From the NCBI GenBank assembly GCA_002722315.1, contig PBLG01000046.1:290236-354235 (forward strand): 64,000 bases of DNA. Reading direction: 5' to 3'. Under the pieces are notes generated by a model. That model made no database searches and was not told the origin of the DNA. It saw nothing but the letters and a program-made list of their open reading frames with translations. Both the position numbers and the translations under genes were made by a program. Shown one piece after another: positions 39,063 through 49,050 of this stretch. Source of the DNA: Lysobacterales bacterium (GTDB taxonomy: Bacteria > Pseudomonadota > Gammaproteobacteria > Xanthomonadales > Wenzhouxiangellaceae). Positions within the stretch are counted from its first letter, which is position 1. Every line of letters begins with the position of its first letter.

Positions 39063-41513
39063 TCAACTGGCCTTTGCCAGCGGTGATTCGGCCTCGCCGA
39101 ATTGGGAATGAGTTATCGCCTCGTGGTCGAATTCGTCGACGGCAATGAGTTCGGCCGAAAGGCGCTGCGCCTCGATCAGCAGCCTGGCCTGTTCCTCGTT
39201 GATCAGGCCTGCCTCGACCGCTTCGGCTGCCAGCTGGTCGACGTTGACGGGCGTCGGCTGGCGTTTCATGCCGTTGACCACGGTGCGTTCGGCTTCCTCG
39301 GCCGCCAGCACTGCATCGAACGCCTTCAGCGCGACTGCCGCACCGACGCCTTCGGTTGGTTTGAAGATGCCGTGGATCAGGCGGTCGCGCGTGGCGTTGT
39401 GGCTCATCAGCATCATCGCGATCCGGTGGCCGGTTCGATCGTCGGATTCGGCGTGCACCCGTCCGAACGGGAAGCAGATGCGTTTCAGCAGCCAGCCGAC
39501 CGCGCCGGCGGGGAAATTCGCCAGTACGCCGTGCAGGGCTTCCTCGACCCGGTGAAGGCTGTCGTTGACGCCCCAGTCGACCAGCGGCAGATCGTCTTCA
39601 GGCCGCCCGTCGTCCTCGAAGCGCTTGAGCGTGGCCGAGGCGATGTAGAGGTGGCTGAGCGCGTCGGCAAAGCGGCCCGAGAGCTTCTCGGCAAACTTGA
39701 ACTTGCCGCCGAGAATCAGCAGCGTTGTGTCGGCGACCAGCGTGAAATTGGCGCTGAGCCGGTTGATGCGCCGATAGTGGCGCGCCACCGGACCCGAGAC
39801 CGGCGAGTGGCTGATCCGACCGCCGGTGAGGCCGAGCACCAGCGATCGCACGCCGTTGCTGATGGTGTAGCCCATGTGTCCGAAGAACGCGTGGTCGAAC
39901 TTGCGCCGGGCGTCGGGTGCCTGGCTGGTCGCCGCGGTCATTTCCTTGAGCAGCCACGGGTGGCAGCGGATCGCGCCCTGGCCGAAGATGATCATCGAGC
40001 GGGTCAGGATGTTGGCGCCTTCTACCGTGATCGCCACCGGCACCGACTGGTAGACCAGCCCGAGGTAGTTGCGCGGGCCCATGATGATGGCCTTGCCGCC
40101 GTGGATGTCCATGGCGTCGATGGTCAGCCTGCGGTAGGCCTCGGTGAGATTGGCCTTGAGAATGGCCGACAGGACCGCAGGCTTTTCGCCCTGGTCCAGG
40201 GATACCAGGGTCATCCGGTGGGCGGCGTCCATGCGGTAGGTCTCGCCGGCGATGCGGGCGAGCGGTTCCTGTACGCCTTCGAAATTGCCGATCGGCTGCT
40301 TGAACTGGTAGCGCACCCGGGCGTAGGCGCCGGTGACCGCGCTGAGCATCTTGCCGCAGGCCACCGACAGCGCCGGCAGCGAAATGGCGCGACCGGCGGA
40401 CAGGCAGTGCATCAGCATGATCCAGCCCTGGCCGACCCGCTCCTGGCCGCCGATGACCCAATCCATGGGGATGAACACGTCGGTGCCGCGGGTCGGGCCG
40501 TTCATGAACGGCGCGCCGCCGGGAATATGCCGCTTGCCGTTTTCGACACCCGGTGTGTCGGCCGGGATCAGCGCGCAGGTGATGCCGAGATCCTTCTTGT
40601 CGCCCAGCAGGCCGTCCGGATCGAATGCCTTGAACGCCAGGCCGACCAGCGTCGCCACGGGCGCCAGCGTGATGTAGCGCTTGTCCCAGGAAACCCTGAG
40701 CCCCAGTACTTCCTCGCCGTTATGGGTGCCCTTGCAGACGATGCCCTTGTCGGGCATGGAGGCCGCGTCCGAGCCGGCCAGCGGCGAGGTGAGCGCGAAG
40801 CACGGGATTTCCTCGCCCGAAGCCAGCCGGGGCAGGTAGTAGTTCTTCTGGGCTTCGGTGCCGAAATTGTGCAGCAACTCGCCCGGGCCCAGTGAATTGG
40901 GCACCATGACGGTCGTGGCGGCCGATGAATTGCGCGTGGCGATCTTGGTGACCACGGCGCCGTTGCCCTGGGCCGAGAAATCGAGTCCGCCGTACTGCTT
41001 CGGGATGATCATGCTGAAAAAGCGATGCTTCTTCAGATGTTCCCAGACCTCCGGGGGCAGGTCCTGGTCGTTGTAGATCCGCCAGTCGTCCAGCATCCGG
41101 CAAAGCTCCTCGACCGGTCCGTCGAGAAACGCCTGTTCCTCGTCGGTCAGCGAGGGTGCAGGGTGCTTCATCAGGTTCTTCCATTTCGGTCGACCCGAGA
41201 AGATCTCGGCGTCCCACCAGGTGGTACCCGATTCCAGCGCTTCGCGCTCGGTATCCGACATTGCCGGCAGCACCTTGCGGAACCAGTCGAACAGCCGATT
41301 GGTGACCAGCGTGCGACGCAGCGGCGGGATGGCGGCGACGGTCAGCGGCAGCGCGATCAGGGCGGCAAGCACGCCGACCGCGGGATGCAGCGCGGCCCAG
41401 AATGCGCCGGCCGCGGCGGCGACCGTCAACAGTGCGGCCAGCCAGGCGGGCGCGGCGAAATACGCGAGCACCAGCGGCAGGACAAGTACCAGGATGATGG
41501 CAACGGTGGTCAT
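39063..41513 (-). CDS. fadE: Acyl-CoA dehydrogenase FadE
   Basis: This 816-residue flavoprotein, close to the 814 residues of E. coli FadE, does the first oxidation of fatty acyl-CoA. It has two N-terminal membrane helices (~3-25 and ~35-60), then the dehydrogenase core with FSMIIPKQYGGLDFSAQ, CFALTSPLAGSDA, GQERVGQGWIMLMHCLSAGR and DIHGGKAIIMGPRN, and the FadE-specific C-terminal domain. The ATG overlaps the tetR stop by 4 bases (ATGA), so regulator and enzyme are translated together. Confidence 0.95.
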   Translation of the reverse strand: MTTVAIILVLVLPLVLAYFAAPAWLAALLTVAAAAGAFWAALHPAVGVLAALIALPLTVAAIPPLRRTLVTNRLFDWFRKVLPAMSDTEREALESGTTWWDAEIFSGRPKWKNLMKHPAPSLTDEEQAFLDGPVEELCRMLDDWRIYNDQDLPPEVWEHLKKHRFFSMIIPKQYGGLDFSAQGNGAVVTKIATRNSSAATTVMVPNSLGPGELLHNFGTEAQKNYYLPRLASGEEIPCFALTSPLAGSDAASMPDKGIVCKGTHNGEEVLGLRVSWDKRYITLAPVATLVGLAFKAFDPDGLLGDKKDLGITCALIPADTPGVENGKRHIPGGAPFMNGPTRGTDVFIPMDWVIGGQERVGQGWIMLMHCLSAGRAISLPALSVACGKMLSAVTGAYARVRYQFKQPIGNFEGVQEPLARIAGETYRMDAAHRMTLVSLDQGEKPAVLSAILKANLTEAYRRLTIDAMDIHGGKAIIMGPRNYLGLVYQSVPVAITVEGANILTRSMIIFGQGAIRCHPWLLKEMTAATSQAPDARRKFDHAFFGHMGYTISNGVRSLVLGLTGGRISHSPVSGPVARHYRRINRLSANFTLVADTTLLILGGKFKFAEKLSGRFADALSHLYIASATLKRFEDDGRPEDDLPLVDWGVNDSLHRVEEALHGVLANFPAGAVGWLLKRICFPFGRVHAESDDRTGHRIAMMLMSHNATRDRLIHGIFKPTEGVGAAVALKAFDAVLAAEEAERTVVNGMKRQPTPVNVDQLAAEAVEAGLINEEQARLLIEAQRLSAELIAVDEFDHEAITHSQFGEAESPLAKAS

Positions 41514-42139
41514 GCGATGTTCTCCTTGAGCGAAGTCTGTCGGGGCTGGGCAAGCGCGGAATCGCGCAGGCCGGCGCAACCGAAGCGAACCAGGGCACGC
41601 GCGGTCTCCTCCACCTGGCCGTCGGTGGTTTCGGCCATGGTGTAGGTGAGCGCACCGATAAGAAAATCCAGCTGTTGTCGAAGGTTGTCGGGCGAAGTGC
41701 CCAGCGCGCGGCTGACCGCATCGGCGAATGCGCGCATCACGTGGGAGTATTGCCGGGCGATCGTGCCGTGCAGCTGGGTGGCGTTCTCGGCCCAGGCGCG
41801 CATCAATAGCCGCATGAAGCGACCGCCGTCGCCGGCGCTCTGTGTGCTGAGCAGCAGCGCCGGGTAGATGAACGCGCCCAGCACCTTTTCCAGGTCGGGC
41901 GGGTCGGACGCATCGAGCACGGACTGCAATCGCGCCAGCCGCTCGCTGTTGAGTTCGTCCAGCCGTCGCTGGAATACCGCCAGGATCAATGCGTCCTTGG
42001 ATCCGTGGTGGTAATTGACGGCGGCCAGGTTCACCTGCGCTTCCCGCGTGATCTGTCGCAGCGTCGTGGCATGGAAACCCTGGTCGGCGAACAACTGCTC
42101 CGCGGTGTCCAGGATTCGTTGGCGGGTCGAATCGGTCAT
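41510..42139 (-). CDS. TetR-family regulator, probably PsrA-like fatty-acid responder
   Basis: This 209-residue regulator has an N-terminal helix-turn-helix (STRQRILDTAEQLFADQGF, then TTLRQITREAQVNLAAVNYHHGSK) and a ligand-binding C-terminal domain. It is coupled to fadE by overlap, and a palindrome CAAAC-N4-GTTTG lies 59 bases upstream, which matches the binding consensus known for Pseudomonas PsrA. It therefore probably represses its own operon and is released by acyl-CoA. ATG 42139 has GGGAG 5 bases upstream; the in-frame ATG at 42178 is less likely. Confidence 0.85.
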   Translation of the reverse strand: MTDSTRQRILDTAEQLFADQGFHATTLRQITREAQVNLAAVNYHHGSKDALILAVFQRRLDELNSERLARLQSVLDASDPPDLEKVLGAFIYPALLLSTQSAGDGGRFMRLLMRAWAENATQLHGTIARQYSHVMRAFADAVSRALGTSPDNLRQQLDFLIGALTYTMAETTDGQVEETARALVRFGCAGLRDSALAQPRQTSLKENIA

Positions 42140-42197
42140 GCAACTCCCGGGAAAAGGCATCGAGCACCACTGGGACACTCGATTGAAACATTGGTTC

Positions 42198-42211
42198 CAA
42201 ACAACTGTTTG
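42198..42211. promoter_or_regulatory. PsrA-type operator upstream of tetR-fadE
   Basis: CAAACAACTGTTTG fits (G/C)AAAC-N2-4-GTTT(G/C). Wider arms ATTGAAACA (42183-42191) and TGTTTGAAT (42206-42214) add a second, looser inverted repeat. It lies between the divergent tetR and helicase genes. Confidence 0.6.
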
Positions 42212-42329
42212 AATGCTAGCACCGGACCCCAGCGAAAATCAATACCGCCGAACCCCGTTCCGGCTTCCTGCGCTTACGGTTGCACTAGTATTCTCACGTT
42301 TTGAGAATCGGCCCCGCCATCCTCCCGCC

Positions 42330-45300
42330 ATGACGCTGTTCAACCACGTTTCCGACTTCGACTGCTGGTTCCAGGCCGCAGTAGGCAGCCCGACCGCCAT
42401 TCAACGCGCCGCCTGGCCGGTGCTGCGCCGGCGCGAAAATGCGCTGCTTGTGGCGTCTACCGGACAGGGCAAGAGCCTGGCCGCCTGGCGTCCGATTGCC
42501 GAACGACTTGTGGCCGAGAAAGCGACCGGCCGCGGGGTTCGCGCGCTGCATATCGCCCCGCTCAAGGCGCTTGCGCGGGACATGGCCTGCAATCTGAGGC
42601 CGCTCATCGACTGCGCCGGTTCTCTGCGAGGATATCCGGTCGAAATTGCGCTCCGCTGCGGCGACACCACGCCTCTCGAACGCGCCAGGCAGCGCAGCAA
42701 CCCGCCGGAAATCCTTTCGACAACGCCCGAGTCGCTGTTCGTGCTGCTGGGCAGCACCGGCGGGAGGCGGCTTCTGAAAACGGTCGAAGCGGTCGTGGTC
42801 GACGAGGTGCATGCGCTGGTCGGCTCCAAGCGCGGCGCACACCTGGCGCTTTCCCTGGCGCGGCTGGATCGCCTCGCGCGACGACCGGTGCAGCGCATAG
42901 GGCTGTCGGCGACCGCGCGCCCGACCGCGATGCTGGCCCGATTCCTGGGTGGGGCGGGCGAGTGCGCCGTCATCGAACCGGATCGACCGGGGACGGTGGA
43001 GCTGATCGTCGAGCTGCCGCGGATGCCGCTGTCGGCCTTTCCGAATTCCGTGCACTGGCAGCAGGTCCACGAGAGAATTGCTGCCCTGGCACTGGCCGAA
43101 GGGCGCCGCGGCAACCCCAACGAGCGGAGCGTGGGCGGCGGCAACCGCGACGTCCACCCGTCGCCGGGTTCGCTGCTGGTGTTCTGCCAGACCCGCGCGC
43201 AGGTCGAACGGACCGCAGCTGCGCTGGACGATCTGCTGACCGAAGTCGGGCTGCCGGCGCAGGTCGGTGCGCACCACGGCAGTCTCGACACGTCGCACCG
43301 CGAGAGCATCGAAGCGCGCTTCAAGGCCGGCGAGCTTCACGTACTGGTCAGCAGCGCATCGCTCGAGCTCGGACTCGACCTCGGCCACGTCGACCGGGTC
43401 TGCCAGCTGGGTGTGCCGGGCTCCGTGAACCTCGTTCGCCAACGCGCGGGACGCAGCGGCCACAGGCCCGGTCGGCATCCGTGCATGCACCTGTTTCCGC
43501 TCACGCTCAACCAGCTGGTCGAATCGCAAGCGCTTCGCCAGGCGCTAGCGACCGGCGAGATCGATGCCTGCGAAATTCCCGAGTCCCCGGCCGATGTGCT
43601 GGCGCAGCACATCGCGGCCATGGTTGCCGCCGGCGAGACCGATGCGAACGCAATGCTGGCCATTGCGCGCTCGGCGTGGCCCTTCCGGGAGCTGGATCGC
43701 GATCGCCTGGAGGCGCTGCTGGTGTTGCTGGAACGGCCGGCGGACGACATGCCCGCCGCGCAGTCCAGCCGACTGATAGCCCGCGACGCCGACAATTGCT
43801 GGAGGATGCTTCCGGCCGCCGAAAGACTGGTCCTGACCAACGCCGGCGTGATCCCGGAATTCTTTGAATACGACGTGGTGCGCAGCGATACGGGTGACAA
43901 GGTCGGTACGCTCGACGAGGAATTCGCGTTCGAGTCGTCGCCCGGTCAGGTGGTGCAGCTGGGGCGCCGCGCATGGCGGATCCTTCGGGTGATGACCGGG
44001 GAGGTCCGCGTTGAACCGGCCGACGAGGATCCGGTACACCTGCCGTTCTGGTTCGGAGAAGGGCCAGGACGCTCGCGCGAGATGGCCGGCGCGATGCTCG
44101 CTGCAATTGCCGAGGCGGGCTCCGGAGACCTGCATCCGCAAGCCGCCGCGATGCTTGACGAATCGAGACAGGTTCTGGGCGCGCTGCCGGCAGCCGATCG
44201 GCTGGTGATCGAGCGCTTCTCCGACCCGGGCGGAGATCGCCATGTGGTGCTGCACACGTTTGCAGGCGCACGCATCAACAGGGCCTGGGGGCTGGCGCTT
44301 CGCAAGCGGTTCTGCCGCCAGTTCAATTTCGAGCTGCAGGCGGCCGCCACCGACGACGGCATCCTGATCTCGCTGGGCGTGACCAGCCGCTTCGATCTGG
44401 CCGAGGTCGTCGGCTTCGTGCGTGCCGCCACTGTCGCCGACGTCCTGACCCAGGCATTGCTCGATACCCCGCTGTTCGTCACGCGCTTTCGCTGGTGCGC
44501 CAACAACGCGCTGGTATTGCTCAAGAACGATCTCGATGGTCGTTTGCCGGCCCAGCGCCAGCGCAGCCAGACCGAGAACCTGATTGCATGCGTCTTCCCC
44601 GACCAGCTGGCCTGCCTGGAAAACCTCAGCGGCCCGCGCCAGGTGCCCGATCATCCGCTGGTGCACCAGGCGCTGGCCGACTGCCTGCACGATTACATGG
44701 ACCTGGAAGGCCTGCAGATGCTGCTGGGCCGCCTTGAGCAGGGCGAGGTGGCGGTGCACGCGGTGGACACGCCCCGGCCGTCGCCGCTGGCCGAAGCGCT
44801 GATCCACGCCCCGCGACACAGCTACCTCGACGAGGCCGCGGCAGAGGAACGTCGCACGCGCAACTTCGAGCAGCCGCCCGTGCGGTCCGGGCCGCGGCGC
44901 CCGCGCGAAGCCCCGGTCTTCACGTCCCCTCATTCAGCGCCGAGTCGTCAGAATGCAGGCGGTCTCGCGGGGCGCCGGGCGAGTCCGGACAAGCTCGAGC
45001 GCCTGCTGCTGGAGGCCGGATTTCTCACTTCCGCGGAGGGTGAAGCGGGACTGGGGCTGGCCGGGCCCGCACCAGCCGCCGGCTGGAGCCGGCATTTCAG
45101 CGCGCTGGTACGGGAGAAGCGAGCCTTGACGATATCGGCAGGGTCGAGGGTGCCGAACCTCTGGATCGCCGTCGAGCGCCTTGGCTGGTTCATCGAGCTT
45201 GTCCCGGACCTGCAATACCGGCCCTGGATCAGCGGTTCACTGATTGCCGCGCCGCCCGGCGGCGCCGAGACGGTCCTGGGATGGCTGATGTCGGCACGCG

Positions 45301-45371
45301 CGAAGATCGACGGTGATCAGGCCGGGGTGGTCATTGCTCGGGCGTTGGGACTCGAGTCTGTCGCAGCTTGA
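42330..45371 (+). CDS. Lhr-like ATP-dependent helicase
   Basis: This 1013-residue superfamily-2 helicase has the Q-motif area PTAIQRAAWP at ~21, Walker A ASTGQGKS at 42-49, APLKAL, TTPESL, DEVH at 158-161 and SAT at 193-195. Domain 2 has VFCQTRAQVERTA, SASLELGLDLGHVDRV and QRAGRSGHRPGR. Winged-helix and Lhr-specific regions follow. E. coli Lhr is ~1540 residues, so this is the shorter core type linked to DNA repair. A longer frame from 42213 is open, but ATG 42330 gives the standard N-terminus. Confidence 0.9.
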   Translation: MTLFNHVSDFDCWFQAAVGSPTAIQRAAWPVLRRRENALLVASTGQGKSLAAWRPIAERLVAEKATGRGVRALHIAPLKALARDMACNLRPLIDCAGSLRGYPVEIALRCGDTTPLERARQRSNPPEILSTTPESLFVLLGSTGGRRLLKTVEAVVVDEVHALVGSKRGAHLALSLARLDRLARRPVQRIGLSATARPTAMLARFLGGAGECAVIEPDRPGTVELIVELPRMPLSAFPNSVHWQQVHERIAALALAEGRRGNPNERSVGGGNRDVHPSPGSLLVFCQTRAQVERTAAALDDLLTEVGLPAQVGAHHGSLDTSHRESIEARFKAGELHVLVSSASLELGLDLGHVDRVCQLGVPGSVNLVRQRAGRSGHRPGRHPCMHLFPLTLNQLVESQALRQALATGEIDACEIPESPADVLAQHIAAMVAAGETDANAMLAIARSAWPFRELDRDRLEALLVLLERPADDMPAAQSSRLIARDADNCWRMLPAAERLVLTNAGVIPEFFEYDVVRSDTGDKVGTLDEEFAFESSPGQVVQLGRRAWRILRVMTGEVRVEPADEDPVHLPFWFGEGPGRSREMAGAMLAAIAEAGSGDLHPQAAAMLDESRQVLGALPAADRLVIERFSDPGGDRHVVLHTFAGARINRAWGLALRKRFCRQFNFELQAAATDDGILISLGVTSRFDLAEVVGFVRAATVADVLTQALLDTPLFVTRFRWCANNALVLLKNDLDGRLPAQRQRSQTENLIACVFPDQLACLENLSGPRQVPDHPLVHQALADCLHDYMDLEGLQMLLGRLEQGEVAVHAVDTPRPSPLAEALIHAPRHSYLDEAAAEERRTRNFEQPPVRSGPRRPREAPVFTSPHSAPSRQNAGGLAGRRASPDKLERLLLEAGFLTSAEGEAGLGLAGPAPAAGWSRHFSALVREKRALTISAGSRVPNLWIAVERLGWFIELVPDLQYRPWISGSLIAAPPGGAETVLGWLMSARAKIDGDQAGVVIARALGLESVAA

Positions 45372-45403
45372 TTGTTTCGAAGGGCACGAAGCACGGTAGC
45401 GGG

Positions 45404-45456
45404 GTCATGTCGAGGTCCCGGATAACGCCGCCCTGCGGCGGCGTTTCGGGGATGAC
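45404..45456. repeat. REP-like palindrome between the helicase and lipA genes
   Basis: Outer GTCAT/ATGAC ends (45404-45408, 45452-45456) enclose CCCG/CGGG and a perfect 9-pair stem AACGCCGCC/GGCGGCGTT with loop CTGC (45424-45445). There is no T-run, so it is more like a REP element than a terminator. Confidence 0.6.
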
Positions 45457-45533
45457 GGTGCAGACCATTCCGGCAACGGGGCGTGGACGGGATTCCGTTA
45501 CAATTGAGATGTTTCGAATTCAACCGGTACGCC

Positions 45534-46535
45534 ATGAGCGAGCAAGCAGAAGCCGCCGCGATCCCGATCACGGTCAAGAGCGGCGAAAAGGTGCGCAAGC
45601 CCCAGGGTTTCACCGCCATACGCGACGGCATCAAGGCCAGGCGCGGCACCGACGACGGCGGTCACGTGCGCAAGCCCGACTGGCTGCGCGTACGGCTGCC
45701 ATCGGGCGGCAAGTACGAGCAGGTCAAGGCCAACGTCAACAAGCACAAGCTCGCGACGGTGTGCTCGGAATCCAAGTGTCCGAACATCGGCGAGTGCTGG
45801 AGCGCCGGGACCGCGACCATCATGCTGATGGGCGACGTGTGCACGCGCGCCTGCCGGTTCTGCTCGGTGGATACCGGTAATCCGCGCGGCTGGCTGGATC
45901 CCGACGAGCCGGCCAACGCCGCCGAGTCGGTCCGCCTGATGGACCTCAAGTACATAGTCCTGACTTCGGTCGACCGCGACGACCTGCCCGACGGCGGCGC
46001 TCAGCACTACGCCGACTGCATCCGGGCGATCAAGCGCGAGAACCCGAAGACCGCCGTCGAGGCCCTGACGCCCGATTTTCAGGGGCGCCACGACTGCATC
46101 GAGACAGTTGTCGATTCAGGGCTCGAAGTATTTGCCCAGAATGTCGAAACGGTACGCAGGCTGACCCACCCGGTGCGCGACCCGCGGGCCGGTTACGAGC
46201 AGACTCTGGATCTGCTCGAGTATGCAAAGAAGCATCGCCCGGAGGTGCTCACCAAGACCAGCCTGATGCTGGGCCTCGGCGAGACCGACGATGAAGTGAT
46301 CGAGTGCATGGACGATCTCCGCGCAATCGGCGTCGACATCGTCACCTTCGGTCAGTATCTCCGGCCGACGGTCAACCACTTGCCCGTCGAACGGTTCGTG
46401 ACGCCCGAGCAGTTCCGGGCATTCCGCGAGGTCGGGCTCGAAAAGGGCTTCCTCGAGGTCGTCTCGGGTCCGCTTGTCCGTTCCAGCTATCGTGCCGAGC
46501 GGGTACTCGAAAAGAACAACTGCGGCCTGGAGTGA
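45534..46535 (+). CDS. lipA: Lipoyl synthase LipA
   Basis: This 333-residue radical-SAM enzyme inserts two sulphurs into octanoyl groups on lipoyl domains. The auxiliary cluster cysteines C77, C82, C88 (CX4CX5C) and the radical-SAM cysteines C103, C107, C110 (CTRACRFC) are all present, as is the C-terminal RSSY in [13 protein letters not shown] 45534 gives the standard length. The usual partner lipB is not adjacent. A small unknown gene follows after 13 bases. Confidence 0.97.
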   Translation: MSEQAEAAAIPITVKSGEKVRKPQGFTAIRDGIKARRGTDDGGHVRKPDWLRVRLPSGGKYEQVKANVNKHKLATVCSESKCPNIGECWSAGTATIMLMGDVCTRACRFCSVDTGNPRGWLDPDEPANAAESVRLMDLKYIVLTSVDRDDLPDGGAQHYADCIRAIKRENPKTAVEALTPDFQGRHDCIETVVDSGLEVFAQNVETVRRLTHPVRDPRAGYEQTLDLLEYAKKHRPEVLTKTSLMLGLGETDDEVIECMDDLRAIGVDIVTFGQYLRPTVNHLPVERFVTPEQFRAFREVGLEKGFLEVVSGPLVRSSYRAERVLEKNNCGLE

Positions 46536-46548
46536 GACGCCGCAGCGG

Positions 46549-46902
46549 ATGACCAATCCCGCGCGCGACGCCGCCCTGGTGCGCCTGAGAGCACTGCTGG
46601 AGCAGGCGCGCCGAGAGCGCAGAACCATCACCTACCTCCAGGCGGCCGATGCCGTGGGCGTCGAGCCGCCGCAGCGCATCCACAAGCTCGCAAGGCTGGT
46701 GGAAATCCTGCTCAAACAGGATGTCGAGGCCGGCCTGGCGCCGCTCGCCGCGCTGGTGGTCAGCAGGGTGCGCGGCGGCTTGCCCGCGCCGGGCTTTTTC
46801 GATCGTGCCGCCCGGCTCGGGATTTTCGACGGTAGCGATCCGGCCCGCTTTCATTCCGAACTGCTGGCTGTGCTGTTCGACTCGACCGGTAATCCTCGAT
46901 GA
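46549..46902 (+). CDS. Small conserved protein, function unknown
   Basis: This 117-residue protein is mostly helical, with ARDAALVRLRALLEQARRER, TYLQAADAVGVEPPQRIHKLARLVE and a C-terminal FFDRAARLGIFDGSD. It carries no signal or membrane segment. I recognise the pattern from uncharacterised gammaproteobacterial proteins only. It lies between lipA (13 bases) and the peptidase gene, which it overlaps by 4 bases, so it is translated with the peptidase. Confidence 0.7.
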   Translation: MTNPARDAALVRLRALLEQARRERRTITYLQAADAVGVEPPQRIHKLARLVEILLKQDVEAGLAPLAALVVSRVRGGLPAPGFFDRAARLGIFDGSDPARFHSELLAVLFDSTGNPR

Positions 46903-49037
46903 GGCCCAAGTTCATTTTCCCGATGATCTCGATCTGCATCCTGACCGCATGTGACCGGCAAGCCGGGTCACCGGAAATGCCGACGCCGCCTGACGCCGAG
47001 CAGCGCCTGCATGTCGTGTCCGCCCCGGCCGGCGAACGCAACGATCCGTATTACTGGCTGCGCGACGACAGCCGCCGTGACCCGGACATGCTGGCCCTGC
47101 TGCAGGCGGAAAACGAATACACCCGGGCCATGCTCGCCGACCAGGCGCCGCTGATCGACGAACTGGCCGACGAAATGCGCGCGCGCATTCCGGGAGAACA
47201 GTCGGAAGCGCCTTACTTCGACGACGGTTTCTGGTACTACACGCGCTACGAGAAGGGCGGCGAATACCCGATCCACGCTCGCCGGAAAGGCACCATGGAG
47301 GCCGCAGAGGAGGTTCTGATCGACGGCAACCGCATGGGGCAGGGACAGGATTATTTCCGGATAGGCGGCTGGGATGTCAGCCCCGACGGCACCCGACTGC
47401 TCTGGCTCCAGGACGTCGTCGGCAGGCGCCAGTTCCGGCTGATGATTCGCGATCTGGAAGCGGGAGATATCGGCGCCGGCGAACCCGTCGATACCGGGAT
47501 CAGCGGCGTGTCCTCGGCATCGTGGGCCGCCGACGGCAACAGCATCTTCTATGCCGAGAATCACCCCGAGACGCTTCGATCCTTTCGCGTCAGGCGTCAC
47601 GTCCCAGGCAGCCTGAACGACGACGAAGTCCTGTACGAAGAATCCGACACGGCGTTCTACGCGTCGGTGGGACGCACCCGGTCGGACCGTTACAACTACA
47701 TATTCCTGCGCTCGACCACGGCCAGCGAGATGCGGATCATCGACAGTGGCGAGCCCGATGCCGGGTTCCAGATCCTTTTCCCGCGCGAGCCGGGTCACCA
47801 ATACACGGCCGATCATGCAGGCGGTCGCTGGGTGATCCGATCCAACTGGCAGGCGCCGAATTATCGGATCATGCAGGCCGATGAAAACAGCCATTCCGAT
47901 CGATCCACATGGATCGACGTCGTTGGCCATCGTGACGAGGTCTTCATCCAGGAATTCGATGCCTTTGAAGACTTCCTGGCTATCGCCGAGCGCGCCGACG
48001 GACTGCGCCGTCTGCGTATCGTCGATTACGCCGGCAACTCGTCGGAAGTCCTCGAGTTCGACGAAGCGGTCTACGTTGCGCAGCTCGGTCGTAACCCGGA
48101 GCCCGACGCCAGGGTCCTGCAGTTTGCCTATACCTCCATGACGACACCGCGCGAGGTGCATGAAATCGACATGCATACCGGTGAACGACGCCTGGTCAAT
48201 CAGCTCGAGGTCGGCGGCGGTTTCGATGCTTCCGAATACCGGACGCGCAGGGTCTGGGCCGATGCCCGCGACGGCACCCGGGTGCCCGTTTCTATGGCCT
48301 GGCACAGGGACACGCCGCTGGACGGCAGCGCGCCGCTTTACCAATATGGCTACGGTGCCTATGGTGCATCCATGGAACCGGCGTTCTCCAGCGAGCGCAT
48401 CAGCCTGCTCGATCGTGGCTTCGTCTTTGCCATCGCCCATGTCCGTGGCGGACAGGAGATGGGGCGCGAATGGTACGAACAGGGAAGGCTGCTGAACAAG
48501 AGCAATTCCTTTACCGATTTCATCGACGTGACGGACCACCTCGTCGAGCAGGGCATCGTCGATGGGACTCGGGTATTCGCCATGGGCGGAAGCGCCGGCG
48601 GGTTGCTGGTCGGAGCGGTGGCGAACATGGCGTCGGAGAAATATGCCGGCATCGTCGCGCATGTGCCGTTCGTCGACGTCGTGACGACGATGCTCGACGA
48701 GTCGATTCCGTTGACCACCAACGAATTCGACGAATGGGGCAATCCGGCAGAACCCGAGTACTATCGCTACATGCTCGCCTACTCGCCCTACGACAACGTC
48801 TCGGCCCGGGCCTATCCGGCGATGCTGGTCACCACCGGCCTGTGGGATTCCCAGGTCCAGTACTGGGGGCCGGTGAAATGGGTTGCCCGTTTGCGCGATC
48901 TCAAGACCGACGATAATCCGCTGTTGCTGCACGTCAACATGGAAGCCGGGCACGGTGGACAATCGGGCCGCTTCAGGAAACTTGAACAGACGGCCATGGA
49001 GTACGCGTTCGTGCTCGACCGGGCCGGGCTGAACTGA
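46899..49037 (+). CDS. Oligopeptidase B-like S9 peptidase, predicted lipoprotein
   Basis: This 712-residue prolyl-oligopeptidase-family enzyme should cut peptides after Arg/Lys. The N-terminal propeller (~80-410) begins after the family motif RNDPYYWLRDDSRRDP; the hydrolase domain has GGSAGG (Ser near 564), WDSQVQYWGP (Asp near 650) and AGHGGQSGR (His near 686). The start PMISICILTAC looks like a lipoprotein signal with lipidated Cys18. Family members such as E. coli PtrB are cytoplasmic, so this one is probably placed in the envelope. Confidence 0.92.
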   Translation: MRPKFIFPMISICILTACDRQAGSPEMPTPPDAEQRLHVVSAPAGERNDPYYWLRDDSRRDPDMLALLQAENEYTRAMLADQAPLIDELADEMRARIPGEQSEAPYFDDGFWYYTRYEKGGEYPIHARRKGTMEAAEEVLIDGNRMGQGQDYFRIGGWDVSPDGTRLLWLQDVVGRRQFRLMIRDLEAGDIGAGEPVDTGISGVSSASWAADGNSIFYAENHPETLRSFRVRRHVPGSLNDDEVLYEESDTAFYASVGRTRSDRYNYIFLRSTTASEMRIIDSGEPDAGFQILFPREPGHQYTADHAGGRWVIRSNWQAPNYRIMQADENSHSDRSTWIDVVGHRDEVFIQEFDAFEDFLAIAERADGLRRLRIVDYAGNSSEVLEFDEAVYVAQLGRNPEPDARVLQFAYTSMTTPREVHEIDMHTGERRLVNQLEVGGGFDASEYRTRRVWADARDGTRVPVSMAWHRDTPLDGSAPLYQYGYGAYGASMEPAFSSERISLLDRGFVFAIAHVRGGQEMGREWYEQGRLLNKSNSFTDFIDVTDHLVEQGIVDGTRVFAMGGSAGGLLVGAVANMASEKYAGIVAHVPFVDVVTTMLDESIPLTTNEFDEWGNPAEPEYYRYMLAYSPYDNVSARAYPAMLVTTGLWDSQVQYWGPVKWVARLRDLKTDDNPLLLHVNMEAGHGGQSGRFRKLEQTAMEYAFVLDRAGLN

Positions 49038-49050
49038 GAAACATCTGGCG

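Noticed and set aside
43545..44933. An open frame of 462 codons opposite the Lhr-like helicase
   Set aside because: The helicase frame has all motifs; the antisense product has none.
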